A stretch of 64,000 bases of DNA. It comes from Schistosoma mansoni. Taxonomy: Eukaryota > Platyhelminthes > Trematoda > Strigeidida > Schistosomatidae. Made by a program: the position numbers and the translations under genes. Below are positions 47,236 through 58,100 of this stretch, piece by piece. The notes below the pieces were generated by a model that saw only the letters and a program-made list of their open reading frames with translations, was not told where the DNA came from and ran no database searches. Location: assembly GCF_000237925.1 (NCBI RefSeq), contig NW_017386006.1, positions 186,001-250,000 on the forward strand. Reading direction: 5' to 3'. The stretch's first letter is position 1. Every line of letters starts with the position of its first letter.

Positions 47236-47589
47236 CCCTAACTGTGATCGACTTGTCATGAACATAATTATAACAAATTACAGTTAACTTCTACAATACT
47301 TTCAAATGAAATGAGTTATTTGTGAAAATATTAATATTCCATTTTAATGCCACATTACCAAATATAAAAATTAACTCTAAATATGGATTGCCAAATATGA
47401 AGAAAAAACAACCATAAAATGACTACAATTTATTTGTTCTGATCTGGTTTGTACTTTCTTGATATTCAAGATGTACTTTTAGGATAATTGTTACTTTATA
47501 ATTTCATATAATTATTATGAATTTTGCTTCATTTTTAGTGAATAATTCAATTTTCTAATTTTATTTTTTCATGAAGATGGTTTATTTTA

Positions 47590-47897
47590 AATTCACTTCG
47601 TATTACTTGTTTGGATCTTCCCATCGATTTTGTTAGGACTGCATCTGGTCAGTCTCTATTTGGCATATGTGTATACTGTGCGTATTGCCTCGATATAGCC
47701 TTAATTCACAAGCATGGTTAGCAGAGATGGATAGTGGCTAGCAGTGGAATCCGTTTCGTCCTATTTGGGACTCGTCAGCTGGATGTACCTGCATCTCAGA
47801 GTTGATGTTCACTCTGGGACTCGAACCCAGTACCCTCGCTTCAAACGCCATTGCGTTATCCACTCGGCCACCGACTTGCTTGTGCGATGGGGTGTGC
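47590..47897 (-). mobile_element. Family A SINE, tail and core, ending at a gap; ribozyme deleted
   Basis: The tail in minus orientation (47590-47725) and core in minus orientation with box B and box A are followed by ACTTGCTTGTGCGATGGGGTG, then N. At 47752/47753 it has the same 9-nt deletion of stem III and cleavage site as the copy at 40160, and shares its GTACCCTCGCTTCAAACGCC and CCACTCGGCCAC variants. This defines a subfamily. Confidence 0.75.
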
Positions 47898-48097
47898 NNN
47901 NNNNNNNNNNNNNNNNNNNNNNNNNNNNNNNNNNNNNNNNNNNNNNNNNNNNNNNNNNNNNNNNNNNNNNNNNNNNNNNNNNNNNNNNNNNNNNNNNNNN
48001 NNNNNNNNNNNNNNNNNNNNNNNNNNNNNNNNNNNNNNNNNNNNNNNNNNNNNNNNNNNNNNNNNNNNNNNNNNNNNNNNNNNNNNNNNNNNNNNNN
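47898..48097. other. Assembly gap, 200 N
   Basis: Exactly 200 N directly after the family-A head junction (GATGGGGTGTGC). The right side starts CACATGAGAATTGC. The gap size is probably nominal. Confidence 0.99.
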
Positions 48098-48439
48098 CAC
48101 ATGAGAATTGCACAATTTTTCAATATATTTCTCGGTTATCAAATAATGACACCATTGAAATTAGTTTAAGATAAAACTTAACTTTGAAACAATTAGTTTT
48201 CTCTTTTTAACTTGGCTTTTGTTTCTTTCCTAAGACAAAAATTTACATTTCATAGAGATATATTAATTCATTATTATACTTACAAAATCATTATACTTTA
48301 TAAGACTACTAATAAACTTCATTACATGTTAGTTTACTGAAAAGAAGAGTGTTATATTTGACGCAAAGTTATTATCGACTAATAGTTCATGAATACCATA
48401 TCAGTAACATTCAACTATCTCCGAAAACCTCCTATATTT

Positions 48440-48657
48440 ATAGCAATCATGTGTTTACCGATGACTCGTTTTGAGAAGTAGTTCTCGGAGTTCTACTGGG
48501 AAGTTGTAACCAGTATCGTTCAACCGTGTTGAGTGTTGAGCAAGTAAACACTAACAACACTGGAGAATGTTTGTACAATATAGCAAATCGATTGAAGTTA
48601 GATGCCAACCCAAGGATCTAAATGTTAAAAGCTCACTGCGAGACCTAAAGGTTCTTC
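48440..48657 (+). mobile_element. Family B 5' segment, degenerate, joined to a family A ribozyme
   Basis: 48448-48540 matches the extra 5' segment of the copy at 41815 (GTGTTTACCGATGACTCG, GTTCTCGGAGTTCTACTGGG, CAGTATCGTTCAACCGTG). Then come family-B leader and promoter relics (AAATCGATTGAAGTTAGATG, GATCTAAATGTTAAAAGCTC, GCGAGACCTAAAGGTTC). At about 48657 the sequence switches to family A. Confidence 0.6.
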
Positions 48658-48736
48658 ATTACATCCAGCTGACGAGTCCCAAATAGGACGAAACGCGCGT
48701 CCTGGATTCCACTGCTAGCCACTATCCATCTCTGCT
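48658..48736 (+). mobile_element. Family A SINE, ribozyme and core 3' end, chimeric with family B
   Basis: It starts abruptly in ACATCCAGCTGACGAG and runs to CCACTATCCATCTCTGCT with almost no mutations, whereas the family-B part before it is worn. No tail follows. I see no target-site duplication around it. Confidence 0.75.
48661..48715 (+). ncRNA. Hammerhead ribozyme (Sm-alpha type), stem I shortened
   Basis: CTGACGAG, GTCCCAAATAGGAC, GAAAC, stem III ACGC/GCGT and GTC (cleavage predicted after 48701) are intact. The distal half of stem I's 5' strand is missing because the family-A copy is truncated at 48658. Confidence 0.75.
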
Positions 48737-49149
48737 AACCATGGTTTATTTTAGTTTTTTTAAAAATTCTATCTTGAAGGGACAAATCGATATCTTTGTA
48801 TTATTCTTTTTTTCCATTTCTATTCAGTTTCATATTATGATTGTCGTTGTGTAATCCGCTTTCACTGTTTATTGGTTAGTGGTAGTTTAATGCCGCTGTG
48901 TAATACAAACATTTGTGAAAATAAAAATAGGTCGTATAATTCGGGTTAATTGTTTCAGTCCATTGAAAAAAAACAACTTACATAAGCTTTATTAGATTAA
49001 TGTTCCTACGGAGTTTGATTTTAGATAAGAGTATTATATCATTCATTGAAGTAAATATATCTCCTAAATCGTTTCCAAAAAACATAGCCGCTTTAAATGA
49101 CCTATATTTGTACTGTTAACATGAGGTTCTTTTAGTTTTCTCATCTGGA

Positions 49150-49265
49150 TTAATGTATCACAGTGTCACTGCGATTTCATCCTGAAGAAAACAAGATTCA
49201 GTACGCTGATGAGTCTTTTTTAGTAAACAATGATATGCTGTCACATTCTCAGTGATGGCTCAATG
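49150..49265 (+). mobile_element. Possible family B SINE, very degenerate
   Basis: GATTTCATCCTGAAGAAAAC, GTACGCTGATGAGTC, TGATATGCTGTCACATTCTC, AGTGATGGCTC resemble the ribozyme and 3' end. Weak. Confidence 0.3.
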
Positions 49266-49929
49266 ACATTATTAAATTTTTAATATGACCATTGAGATGA
49301 GCAGCTATGTAACTCACATAGACTATTGGCCTGATATTTGAACTTCTAAAATAGTGTTACTCCATCCTATGACGTACATTGAATGCTTTTAGAATTTGAT
49401 CATTAATACTGTTCTATCTATCTAAAATCCACAACTAAGTTCTTCAATCCAGTTGTGTTTCGATTACTTCTTTACAAGTATTAAAATTTCATAGTTTATG
49501 CCTATACACAAAGCTATGAGTATTTGCACATGTCTGGTCAATTACGCAATGCAACTAGTACTTTAGATGGGTATTTATCTTTAAAAGTTAAAAATACATT
49601 GCTAATGATGTAAAACTTACTTTTATTTACTCGCATACATATATATTTACTTGTAAGCTACTTAGCCGTTCTTTAATGTTGTCTATCTCTGAACCCATTC
49701 ATAACTGTTTACAATTACTCAGATATGTAACGCCTAATTTAGCAATTTTAGTGTCATGTACTCTAATTTGAACTATTTATGCTGTTTGATCTCTCTAAAC
49801 GAATGTAATGAAACGGGGTTAAAAATTTCCACTTCAATGTTGAAAGTGAAGGCTTACACCAATAAATTAACAAAAACTTCTTTTTCAAAGATGTCAACGA
49901 CTTACCTGCTACTTTCTATTCACCAGCGA

Positions 49930-49960
49930 CCAATCACCTCGATAACCGTTATTATATAAA
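49930..49960 (+). promoter_or_regulatory. Candidate Pol II promoter (CCAAT and TATA boxes) before a GC-richer stretch
   Basis: CCAAT at 49930-49934 and TATATAAA at 49953-49960 lie just upstream of 49960-50290, a stretch richer in G and C than its surroundings (AGCGGAGACTACAG, CACACCGAGCGAG). AATAAA-type signals follow at about 50470 and 50540. This could be an LTR-type promoter of an unrecognised retroelement. I found no second copy or clear LTR ends, so it may be chance. Confidence 0.25.
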
Positions 49961-50305
49961 TCCAAACGGAGTTTGAAATCAGAAGGCAATAATAAGCGGA
50001 GACTACAGTTTATTTGCGGATAGCACGGATAGCAAAATTACACGCACACCGAGCGAGTTTAAAGCAGAGAGGCGAATGTGTGTATGAGAACAAACAATGA
50101 GGTGGATTTATGGTCACATTGAATCAAGACGCAGCAAGGCAAAGCAGAGTTTAATAACAGGATTCGAGTACATATTTACATGTGACAGAGGATGATTCAT
50201 GGAGCGACATTTAAGCTATTGACATTTAAGCTCGAGAGAGATACGTGTGTAGGCTGTCATGTGATCAGGCATACACGTTTATGCAGACAAGATAATTATC
50301 ATAAT

Positions 50306-50399
50306 TTTGATGTAGGTCGTCACGACCAAACCATCCAGCTCAGAGAACAAACCTACTTCAAAATCACCCACCTGAGCTACAAATCTTCTCCACCATCTC
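50306..50399 (+). mobile_element. 94-bp Penelope-like element insertion with 14-bp target-site duplication
   Basis: It is bounded by perfect repeats ATAATTATCATAAT (50292-50305 and 50400-50413). The insert is the last part of the PLE, from ACGACCAAACCATCCAGC to CTTCTCCACCATCT plus one base, the same 3' end as the element at 43264. Its first bases (TTTGATGTAGGT) match the complement of its own ACCTACTTCAAA with one mismatch, so even this tiny copy begins with an inverted piece. It is severely 5' truncated. Confidence 0.85.
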
Positions 50400-52184
50400 A
50401 TAATTATCATAATAGTACAAAGAAATATACGAATTGTTACTGTTCGGACAGCATTGTCTGTTAAGTTAATAAAAGGGCCTAACCAAAAGTTAACGATAAT
50501 CGAAAATGTTCGTAGGAGAGTTGCTATAATTGCAATAAATGTCTCGGTTTATCAAGTTTGGAGTAATTCACTGGTAAACATACTATTGTTATCTATCTTT
50601 TTGGTTTTTATGCAAAAGACCATGTAAATATTTCCCTCCTTCTAGGGTAATGTTACATAATGGCGGAAACTTTAAAAATACTTCCGAATTTAACGAATTG
50701 TTAAAATTATAATGCATAACCTGTGTACATAATTACTTCATTTTTCACCCTCAAAAGTAACAATTAATTGTAAAGGCGTCTTGGTTTTTCAATTTTTATA
50801 ATAAACAGTAAATACCCTGTAACATGAAATATATATTGGATTCCAGGTCACTGAAATAAATACAAAAAGTACTAAACAAGTATCGATATAACATTTAAAG
50901 TTTTTTTAAAGTAACCTTTTACGTTATGACTTTTTTCTAATGACATTTTACTTATAATTAGTACATATTTTGTGTCCAAATGTTCAATGACTTAATCTCA
51001 TGATTTAGGTTTGTGAGTTCCATCATTACTATCATTGTTATATCAACATTTTCTAGTGTTCTTTTTTTCTGTTTAACATTTGAAAAATCTTCTCAATTCA
51101 TTAAGTTTCCCGAACTTAATATCGTTACTGTATAGTGACATGTATTTTATTTCATATAGCTATATATTTTTATGCTTTTTTTGGGTGTGTGTCAATGCGT
51201 ATATATATGTGAGCGTATAAAGATTATATATTATGAAATTTTCTATTTCCTACAAGATTAAGCACTCTGATCCTCGGTTTCCGGCTTGTAACTGATACAT
51301 TGAAAATTTACCTAATACTACTCTATTTTCGTTTAAATTTTGAAGCAAAATATCCAGGTTTTTTTCCCGTTAAGATGATTCAAATCTCATCCGTGTTTGA
51401 CTTGTTATTAAGGCAACTTTTGGGAATGAAACACATAACTAATGAAATTGAATAATTCAAACAAGCCAACTGGCTAGCGAAATATGGTAAAACATATATT
51501 CTCATACATCCTATTCATTTATAAAAAAGGAAGTAGGATGAAACACGAAGGATTATGACACAACAGCTGATAACCAAGTAAAAAGGAAGTTGGAACAAAG
51601 AAATAAGAAGAAGCGATGAACATTGGTCAAAAGATACTACAAGAGGAATATATTTCGAACACTTTAAAAGGCTGATTACGGTTTAGAATTACAAAACACT
51701 AATTTAAAAGAATAAAAAGAAATAATGATAAAACAAACAAAACATACGACAAAAGGCGAACGAGGGTCAAGGAAGGATGAGAGGTTGGACGTATCGTCTT
51801 TGCACACTGAGTTAGGGCTTGAGTTGGCGGATTGCCAATGCCTCAATAGTGCATAAGCTTTTGATTCGACCTCCCTTCGATCCAATTGCTTTGACCGTAT
51901 GGATTATTTAAAAAAAAGACTCCTTCGGAGTAATTCGTCCCTAGTTGAATAAATGTTCCTGTAGTGAACTAGTAATCGTTTCGCAAAACAATCAGTTATT
52001 ATTATCCCTAAACAATTTTTCATGATTATTATTCAGTTCTTGCTGTTATAACCTTTGTGTTTTTCGTTTTTCTTCATATCTGTCAAGTGGATAATTATCT
52101 CACGCGTAAATTATTTCTATTCTGATATTCTTCTCTTACCCTCTGATTATTACGCATCTTCATTTGATAATAAAAGTCTCGAAT

Positions 52185-52285
52185 CAATTTATACGTTGAG
52201 TCCCATAGTAGAACAAAACAAATGACCAGTGTACCCCAGTTTTCGGTGGTAGTTTGATTAAAATCATTTCATGATGCGAACTACG
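52185..52285 (+). mobile_element. Family B SINE, 3' half, degenerate
   Basis: ACGTTGAGTCCCATAGTAGA, ACAAAACAAATGACCAGTG, CCCAGTTTTCGGTGGTAG, TTTGATTAAAATCATTTCATG. The order is ribozyme then 3' end; both core strands are mutated. Confidence 0.5.
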
Positions 52286-53193
52286 AAAATTTAGCAAACT
52301 TCCGAAAACCCTCTAGACAAAAAGTATTAAATTTTCTATCTCATCATTAGAACAGTACACATAAGCGAAAAATACTGTTTAAAATCATATCCTCATAAGG
52401 TTTTACTCAAACGTTAAGCAGTAATATTTATATACACATATAAAACATTGAACTAATCAAGGCTAATTATGGGTCAATAATAACAACAACATATGGTATA
52501 TCAATAAATAAGTAAAACGTATAAATACCAAGATGATATAGGTAATCACGAAGTTTCAGCATTTGAAGGAGATTAAACCTTGAGAAAATATAAACTGAAA
52601 CAATAATCATTAAAAATCGTTAGAATTACACACTGAGAAACGTGTAAATAACGAGGTAGTAATAAATATATATACAGGAGTAAAGAAAAACATACGGCAG
52701 ATGTGGAAAGTTAGTAAGGTCTTTTTATTTTAATATTATCCGGCTAAGCAATTAACAAGGAATAGTATACATTTCTTCTGGACACTTAGATTAGAGTTAA
52801 AGGCTCAAATCCCCACCGATTTTGTTACTTGCTGAAGACGAGTTCGAACCCTGTTGAAGAATAACAAATATATACCGTAGATCAATAAAAATGACTAAGT
52901 TTCATACACACATGACCAGTGTGATAAAATGGAAATACGTGTTGTTACCGTTTGAACCTTTACAAACTGCGAAAGAAGATATTCACTTATTCGTAGGTTA
53001 TGCTGAGTAGTGGTGTAGTCATTATAACTTCCCGTACAGGAGCGGCTAATTCTGTTGATCCACATTGAATAAGGAAATCATGTAACTTGTCCCTTGTTCA
53101 AGAAAATATCATTGGTTGGATAGGAAATGTATAGTTACGTAGTCTATTTTCTTGTTTTTACTGACCCATAAACTGTCTTAATCGATTTCATAT

Positions 53194-53212
53194 TATATAT
53201 ATATATATATAT
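53194..53212. repeat. (TA)n microsatellite
   Basis: A short perfect AT dinucleotide run, followed by more AT-rich imperfect repeats to about 53240. Confidence 0.9.
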
Positions 53213-54072
53213 TCATTTCAATATATAAATATATATGCTGATCACTTTTTTTATATTAGAGTAAAGCCTAATAAAGGTCTAATTGAGAACATTACTCTTC
53301 TATTGTCTGAGTTGTTCTACTTCAAAGCAAGGGGAATTTTTTTTTAACTCTTATCCTTGTTAGTAATATATCAATGGAGATATATAAACGACTGTAATCA
53401 GTTTATTTGTTTTTGTTTACGTTTAAACTAAGTTGTTTCTGTTTTTCTTTGTGTTAGTACACCGATCAACTGTCAACTAGGAAATATTCAGTTTTCAATG
53501 CTTAAGGATACGTAAATTTTGTTTGTTTATTTTTTGTGTTGTTCTCTGATATTGTTGTTCTTCCTTGAAGATGATCGTGATAGTGGTTGTCACTGGTTCT
53601 CTTTAAAATAAATTGATTCAAGCGTTAGTTTACTTTTCATTTTATTATCCATTTATATATCAGTTGTATATTTTATTTGTTTATTTAAGAATAATGATGA
53701 CAATAAATAAATAACAGTAACAAAGACTGATGACATTAGTGTTTGATTAGACGCAATAATTATAGTAATAATAATAATAATAATGTTTTTAATGATGATC
53801 ATTCGGTAGAATGAAATTTCTCAATAAAGTATTTTGAATCATTTACATCACAATTGTGTTCATTTATTTATTGATCAAAATAATTGAGAAATCCGTTAAA
53901 TATCTGGAAATACAAAGAGAATTTTCATTGAATCTAATGTTTTTTTTATCCTTGGAAAATGATTAACTTCAGAATAATTCTTAAAATCTACTTGATATTT
54001 GAAAAATTAAAATAGTATTTAAAGTGACTGTTGTAGACAATCTTGAAACACTAAAGACATTGGTGAATCGTT

Positions 54073-54302
54073 GCTCAACTTCGTGGATTGGTTGAAGTTA
54101 GACATTAACACCGTTGGATGCCGGCTCAGTGGTGTAGTGGTTAAGCGCTCACGCGCAAGAATGATAGGTCTTGGGTTCGAAACTCGCGAGGTGGGATCGT
54201 GGACGCGCACTACTGAGGAGTCCCAAAATAGGACGAAACGGTTTTCCAGTGCTTCCAGGTTTTCCATGGTGGTCTAGCTTCAATTGACTCATGATTTCAA
54301 CC
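54073..54302 (+). mobile_element. Family B SINE, full length
   Basis: Leader CTCAACTTCGTGGATTGGTT, box A TGGTGTAGTGG, box B GGTTCGAAACT, hinge GATCGTGGACGCGC, ribozyme region, and 3' end to GATTTCAACC are all colinear with the copy at 37811. The ribozyme has CTGAGGAG and GAAAC, but stem III is damaged, the cleavage triplet is TTC, and a stem I pair is lost, so it is probably inactive. It lies about 790 bp before NDRG exon C. Confidence 0.8.
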
Positions 54303-55093
54303 ACAGAAAATTACTAAGATCTCCATAAAACCGCCTTCTGGTAATCTTGAAACAGTTTAAGCTCCATATCTGCCAATTAAAGATAAGCTGATATGCATGA
54401 AAATAAGAAGCATAAAACTAATGACATGTATTTACTGTTTAAAGTCCCCTGATGAAAAAAAATTCTCAAGACATTGATGAGAATATTGACAATTATGATT
54501 TGAACTGTAATTAGAAATAAAGTCTCAGAAATATTGCCGCGAAACAGAGAATCAAATAAAGAATTTTTTCGATTATGGAATAATACTAAATTTAATTGTT
54601 ATAACAATATGTAAAATAATATAGCATCAAAATACAAAAATTTTATATACACACGACAGCAAGAATCCATTGATTTCATGATCTCACACTGTTTATTAAC
54701 ATAAATCTTACCCATATTACTTGAACTTATAAGGGTACGTTTTGGTTCGTTGTAACAGATCGTCAATAGGATTATCACTTGTCAAACAATCAATATTTCT
54801 CTACCGAGAAATTCGCTCTAGATCTGAATATTACTAGGTGATGATACTTCCCGGTAGTAAGAAAACCACTACAAGTTGATGTTTAAAAAAGGTAAACTAT
54901 AATATCGCTTACATTTTGGAACCTCATCATGCACTAACTCTTCATATCTAATAAAATTCTCAATCTAAGTGAAGTAGTCATTTGTGTTCATCTGTCTTTA
55001 GAATAGAACCAAATTGCACGAGTAATATGATACAATTCTATTGTTGTTTATCAATTGAAAACATGTTTATTTTTGGATCTTTTTTTGATTAAG

Positions 55094-55154
55094 AATAAAA
55101 AACGTGGTTCTTTTTGGTGAAGGTGCTGGAGCAAACATTTTGGCACGGTTTGCA
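55094..55154 (+). CDS. NDRG-family protein, internal exon C (nucleophile-elbow region)
   Basis: This is a 61-nt exon between TTTGATTAAG and GTAAGT. Its first base completes the AA from exon B to Lys. It then encodes IKNVVLFGEGAGANILARFA and ends in phase 0. This is the most diagnostic part: NDRG proteins have G-x-G-A-G-A in place of the G-x-S-x-G nucleophile elbow of true alpha/beta hydrolases, followed by the [IL]x[AT]R[FY]A helix. The catalytic serine position is Glu here, consistent with a non-enzymatic NDRG protein. The next exon should start near the NHPD-like motif, and I did not find it before the window ends. Confidence 0.88.
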
Positions 55155-58100
55155 GTAAGTTTTGTAATTTAACAGTTATGAATATGTAAATTGATAAACG
55201 GTACTATTCTATGATAAGTATATTTCATACTTTATGGTTAAATATTTACTAGAAAGATTACTTGTACTTTTTATACATGTGATTAGCAAAATCTTAATAC
55301 TGGTTATGCAATATCTATTATAATGCGTCACTAATGTAACTTCAAATAGTCGTGATGTACGTAGTATTCGCTCTGTGATGTTATTCATTAACCAATAGCT
55401 TATAATTTGAACTTAACTATTAAAATCTGTCTGTATGTTATAGTGGACCTAACGTTGATAGTTGTTGCCCATTTATTGATGTCAACTAACATTAAGATTA
55501 ATTGAGTGTAAGTGAGAACTGAATTTATCTGGAAGCTATAGAAATTCATAAGTGTCTGATAACAAATAACTTGAATTACGTACTCATACACTGATACTGA
55601 GTAGGATATTTATAGCATAATTGAGTAACAAGTTTCCAGCTAATTTACTATAACTTATGATCAGCAAAAGTTATACGGCCACTTATCACGTCACGTAGAA
55701 ACTTAAAACTAGGACAATATAAAATACTATAAATATGTAACTTACTAAATACTGTACCTCCATGATGAACTATTTCGTTTTTATGCTCCCTTGTATATTT
55801 ATATGCGTATTCTTGTGTCACTTCCTTAATATTATTAATTCAATCTTGGTACTTTTTTCGAAATGTCATCCTATATATTTATATTTTTTTCTCTTCTTAG
55901 TGTTACGTACTGATCTTCCTTTTTATCTATCTACGCTATTATATGCTTGACATTTAGTGTCATGTATTAACATACAACACATTGAAATATCATACATTTG
56001 CAATTGTTACAGTCTAAACAAAGGAAATGAGGTCATTTTACTTTATATTGTAACTGTTAATAATGACTTGCTTATAATTTATTTGTTCTCATGCATATGA
56101 TGACTGAACCAATGCAAACCTTTGTATGAAAAAATAATGAGAAAATCCACTCAACATGTTGTGTTAAGTGGTGTCCGATTCTGATACACAAGCTTCTTAA
56201 ACCTAAACACAAATAGCTATTGAAATGAAAAGGCCGAGAGTGAGAAGAAAGCTTCATTGGCCAAATTGAATGGAAGATTAACTATATATATGATTGATAA
56301 AATTATGAATACGTTCTCAAACAGCATTATGTCGATTTAAAATAAGAATTTCACAGAATGAAAATAATGAGAAAACAATTGACTATTTAACCATAAATCG
56401 TACACTACTAGGTAGCACAAAACAAAAATAATAGTTCTGAAAAAAAACAATCACTTTGAAATTCTAAACTACGATATCTTTACAATAATAATAATAATAT
56501 GTCGTATTTTTCAAATGCATTTATTACGTATACTGAACCAAGGTCTGAGATGCTTTCTGGCACAGTAGTTTAGATGAAAAAGTTCAAACAAAGATGTCGA
56601 ACTAGTTCATGAAACCAATGACAGACAGGTTGGGCCTTGATGACAGATGCAGACTACCAGCTTAGTGTCAACTCGATCAATGTAACTGATATTTGGAGAC
56701 GCTGTGTTACATACCTTATGATTGATCACAGTTGCGCAAATGTATTTGCATTTCGCCTACAATGTATTTTCTTTCGTGAATTAATTCTTTCTCCTCAAAT
56801 CATATTGTCTATGTTTAATATTTTCTACTACCGACAATATTCTGATATTTCATTCGATAATTCAATCTCATTCTACTGGTATGGTGTGATGACAAATTTC
56901 ACAGATCCTACTTTGATTAAAATTGACTTAATTTCGAAGACAGTCCAGAGTTTAATTTAGTTCAACAATAAGTGAGAACAAAATCTCGGTGACTCACAGT
57001 TTTATATTTGCTGATATACATTTAAAGTTCAGTGCCTATTTGTGTAACTCTTGCTCGTTTTTTTCACAAAGTAAAGAGTAGTAGAAATGAAAAGAAGAGT
57101 AGTTGTCTAATTTCTATCTATTTTTTGAAATAAAAAGCCTCTTTTGATGTAAGTGAAAGCTAGTGTAGATAAAGTACTCAGTGATATCATTTCTATTTTT
57201 AAAAAATTTGACCAGGGTTTTCAAAATTCAGTCATTTTGTTGTATCACACACTTTCATTCATTTTTCCGTTCATTTTATTGGTGTCTAATTCATAACAGA
57301 ATATGGGATTACTAAATATTTCTTTTAAAAATTCCGGAATTATCCTATACTTCACGAAGAACATGTTAGTGTGGTCTGATTTATCATGTCGGAAGAAAAA
57401 CATAAATTTACTGAAATTTATGGCGTAAAGTGAAATTCCCAATGAAGAACACGACCTAAAATATCAGCCAGCTGTCCATATGGACATTAATTAATGTTTA
57501 AATATGTAACGTTGAGATAAGGATTCGATTATTTTGACCACAAAACTACTGATTCCTCCCCAAATATTTTAGGTATGGAAACCAGAAATAAACTAATGAT
57601 ACATTAATTAGTTACTTGAAATATATCTGAATCCATAATACTGAAACAGATGAACTAGTGCTTTTTGGAAGTGTATTAAATGATTGAGATGATTGTGCAT
57701 TCCATTTAAACTCTTGCTAGAGCAATGAAATTGACTTGTAGTATTTGGATAGACACCGTTAAGGAACCATTAGACATTTGTAAGTTAAATAAAAAAACAT
57801 TCATCACCTTGAAACATTAATTGATGTTAATTCCATTAGTTGTAATTTATTACGTCTTAGACACGTAGTCCTGGAATTCATAAAGTGCTAAAATTGTCTT
57901 GATTATACTGTTATATGTTATTTCATTAAACAACTAACTCTGTTGATATAGTATGTTGAGATAAATTTTCTCATTCTACATCACGATTTAATCCGTATGA
58001 TTTATTAGCTTCAACAGATGATCTACGTTTTTTGTCTATCAACCATATGCTCGATTTTATTAATGCTCACCAAATAAATATGACTTGATGTTTTATCATT

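Larger units (their letters stand above)
36564..55093 (+). other. NDRG-family gene, intron between exons B and C (18,530 bp)
   Basis: The donor is GTATGT and the acceptor TTTGATTAAG, after a T-rich tract. It holds SINEs, two PLE insertions, an LTR-like repeat and an assembly gap, listed separately. AT-rich stretches without anything recognisable include 36570-37430, 38590-40150, 40560-41810, 42350-43240, 44970-45230, 45930-46960, 47240-47590, 48110-48430, 48740-49140, 50420-52180, 52290-54070 and 54310-55090. The stretch 39300-39960 has a few GC-richer blocks, but I could not identify it. Confidence 0.75.

Noticed and set aside
47738-48174. Open frames crossing the second run of N
   Set aside because: Same cause: gap plus family-A SINE.
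50192-50464. 90-codon + strand frame
   Set aside because: It is composed of the 94-bp PLE insert and flanking DNA. The insertion is recent, so the frame is accidental.
56637-56960. 107-codon open frame on the + strand
   Set aside because: Lies in the NDRG intron. The translation is compositionally biased (F, Y, I, N rich) with no domain pattern. It does not match the expected next NDRG exon.
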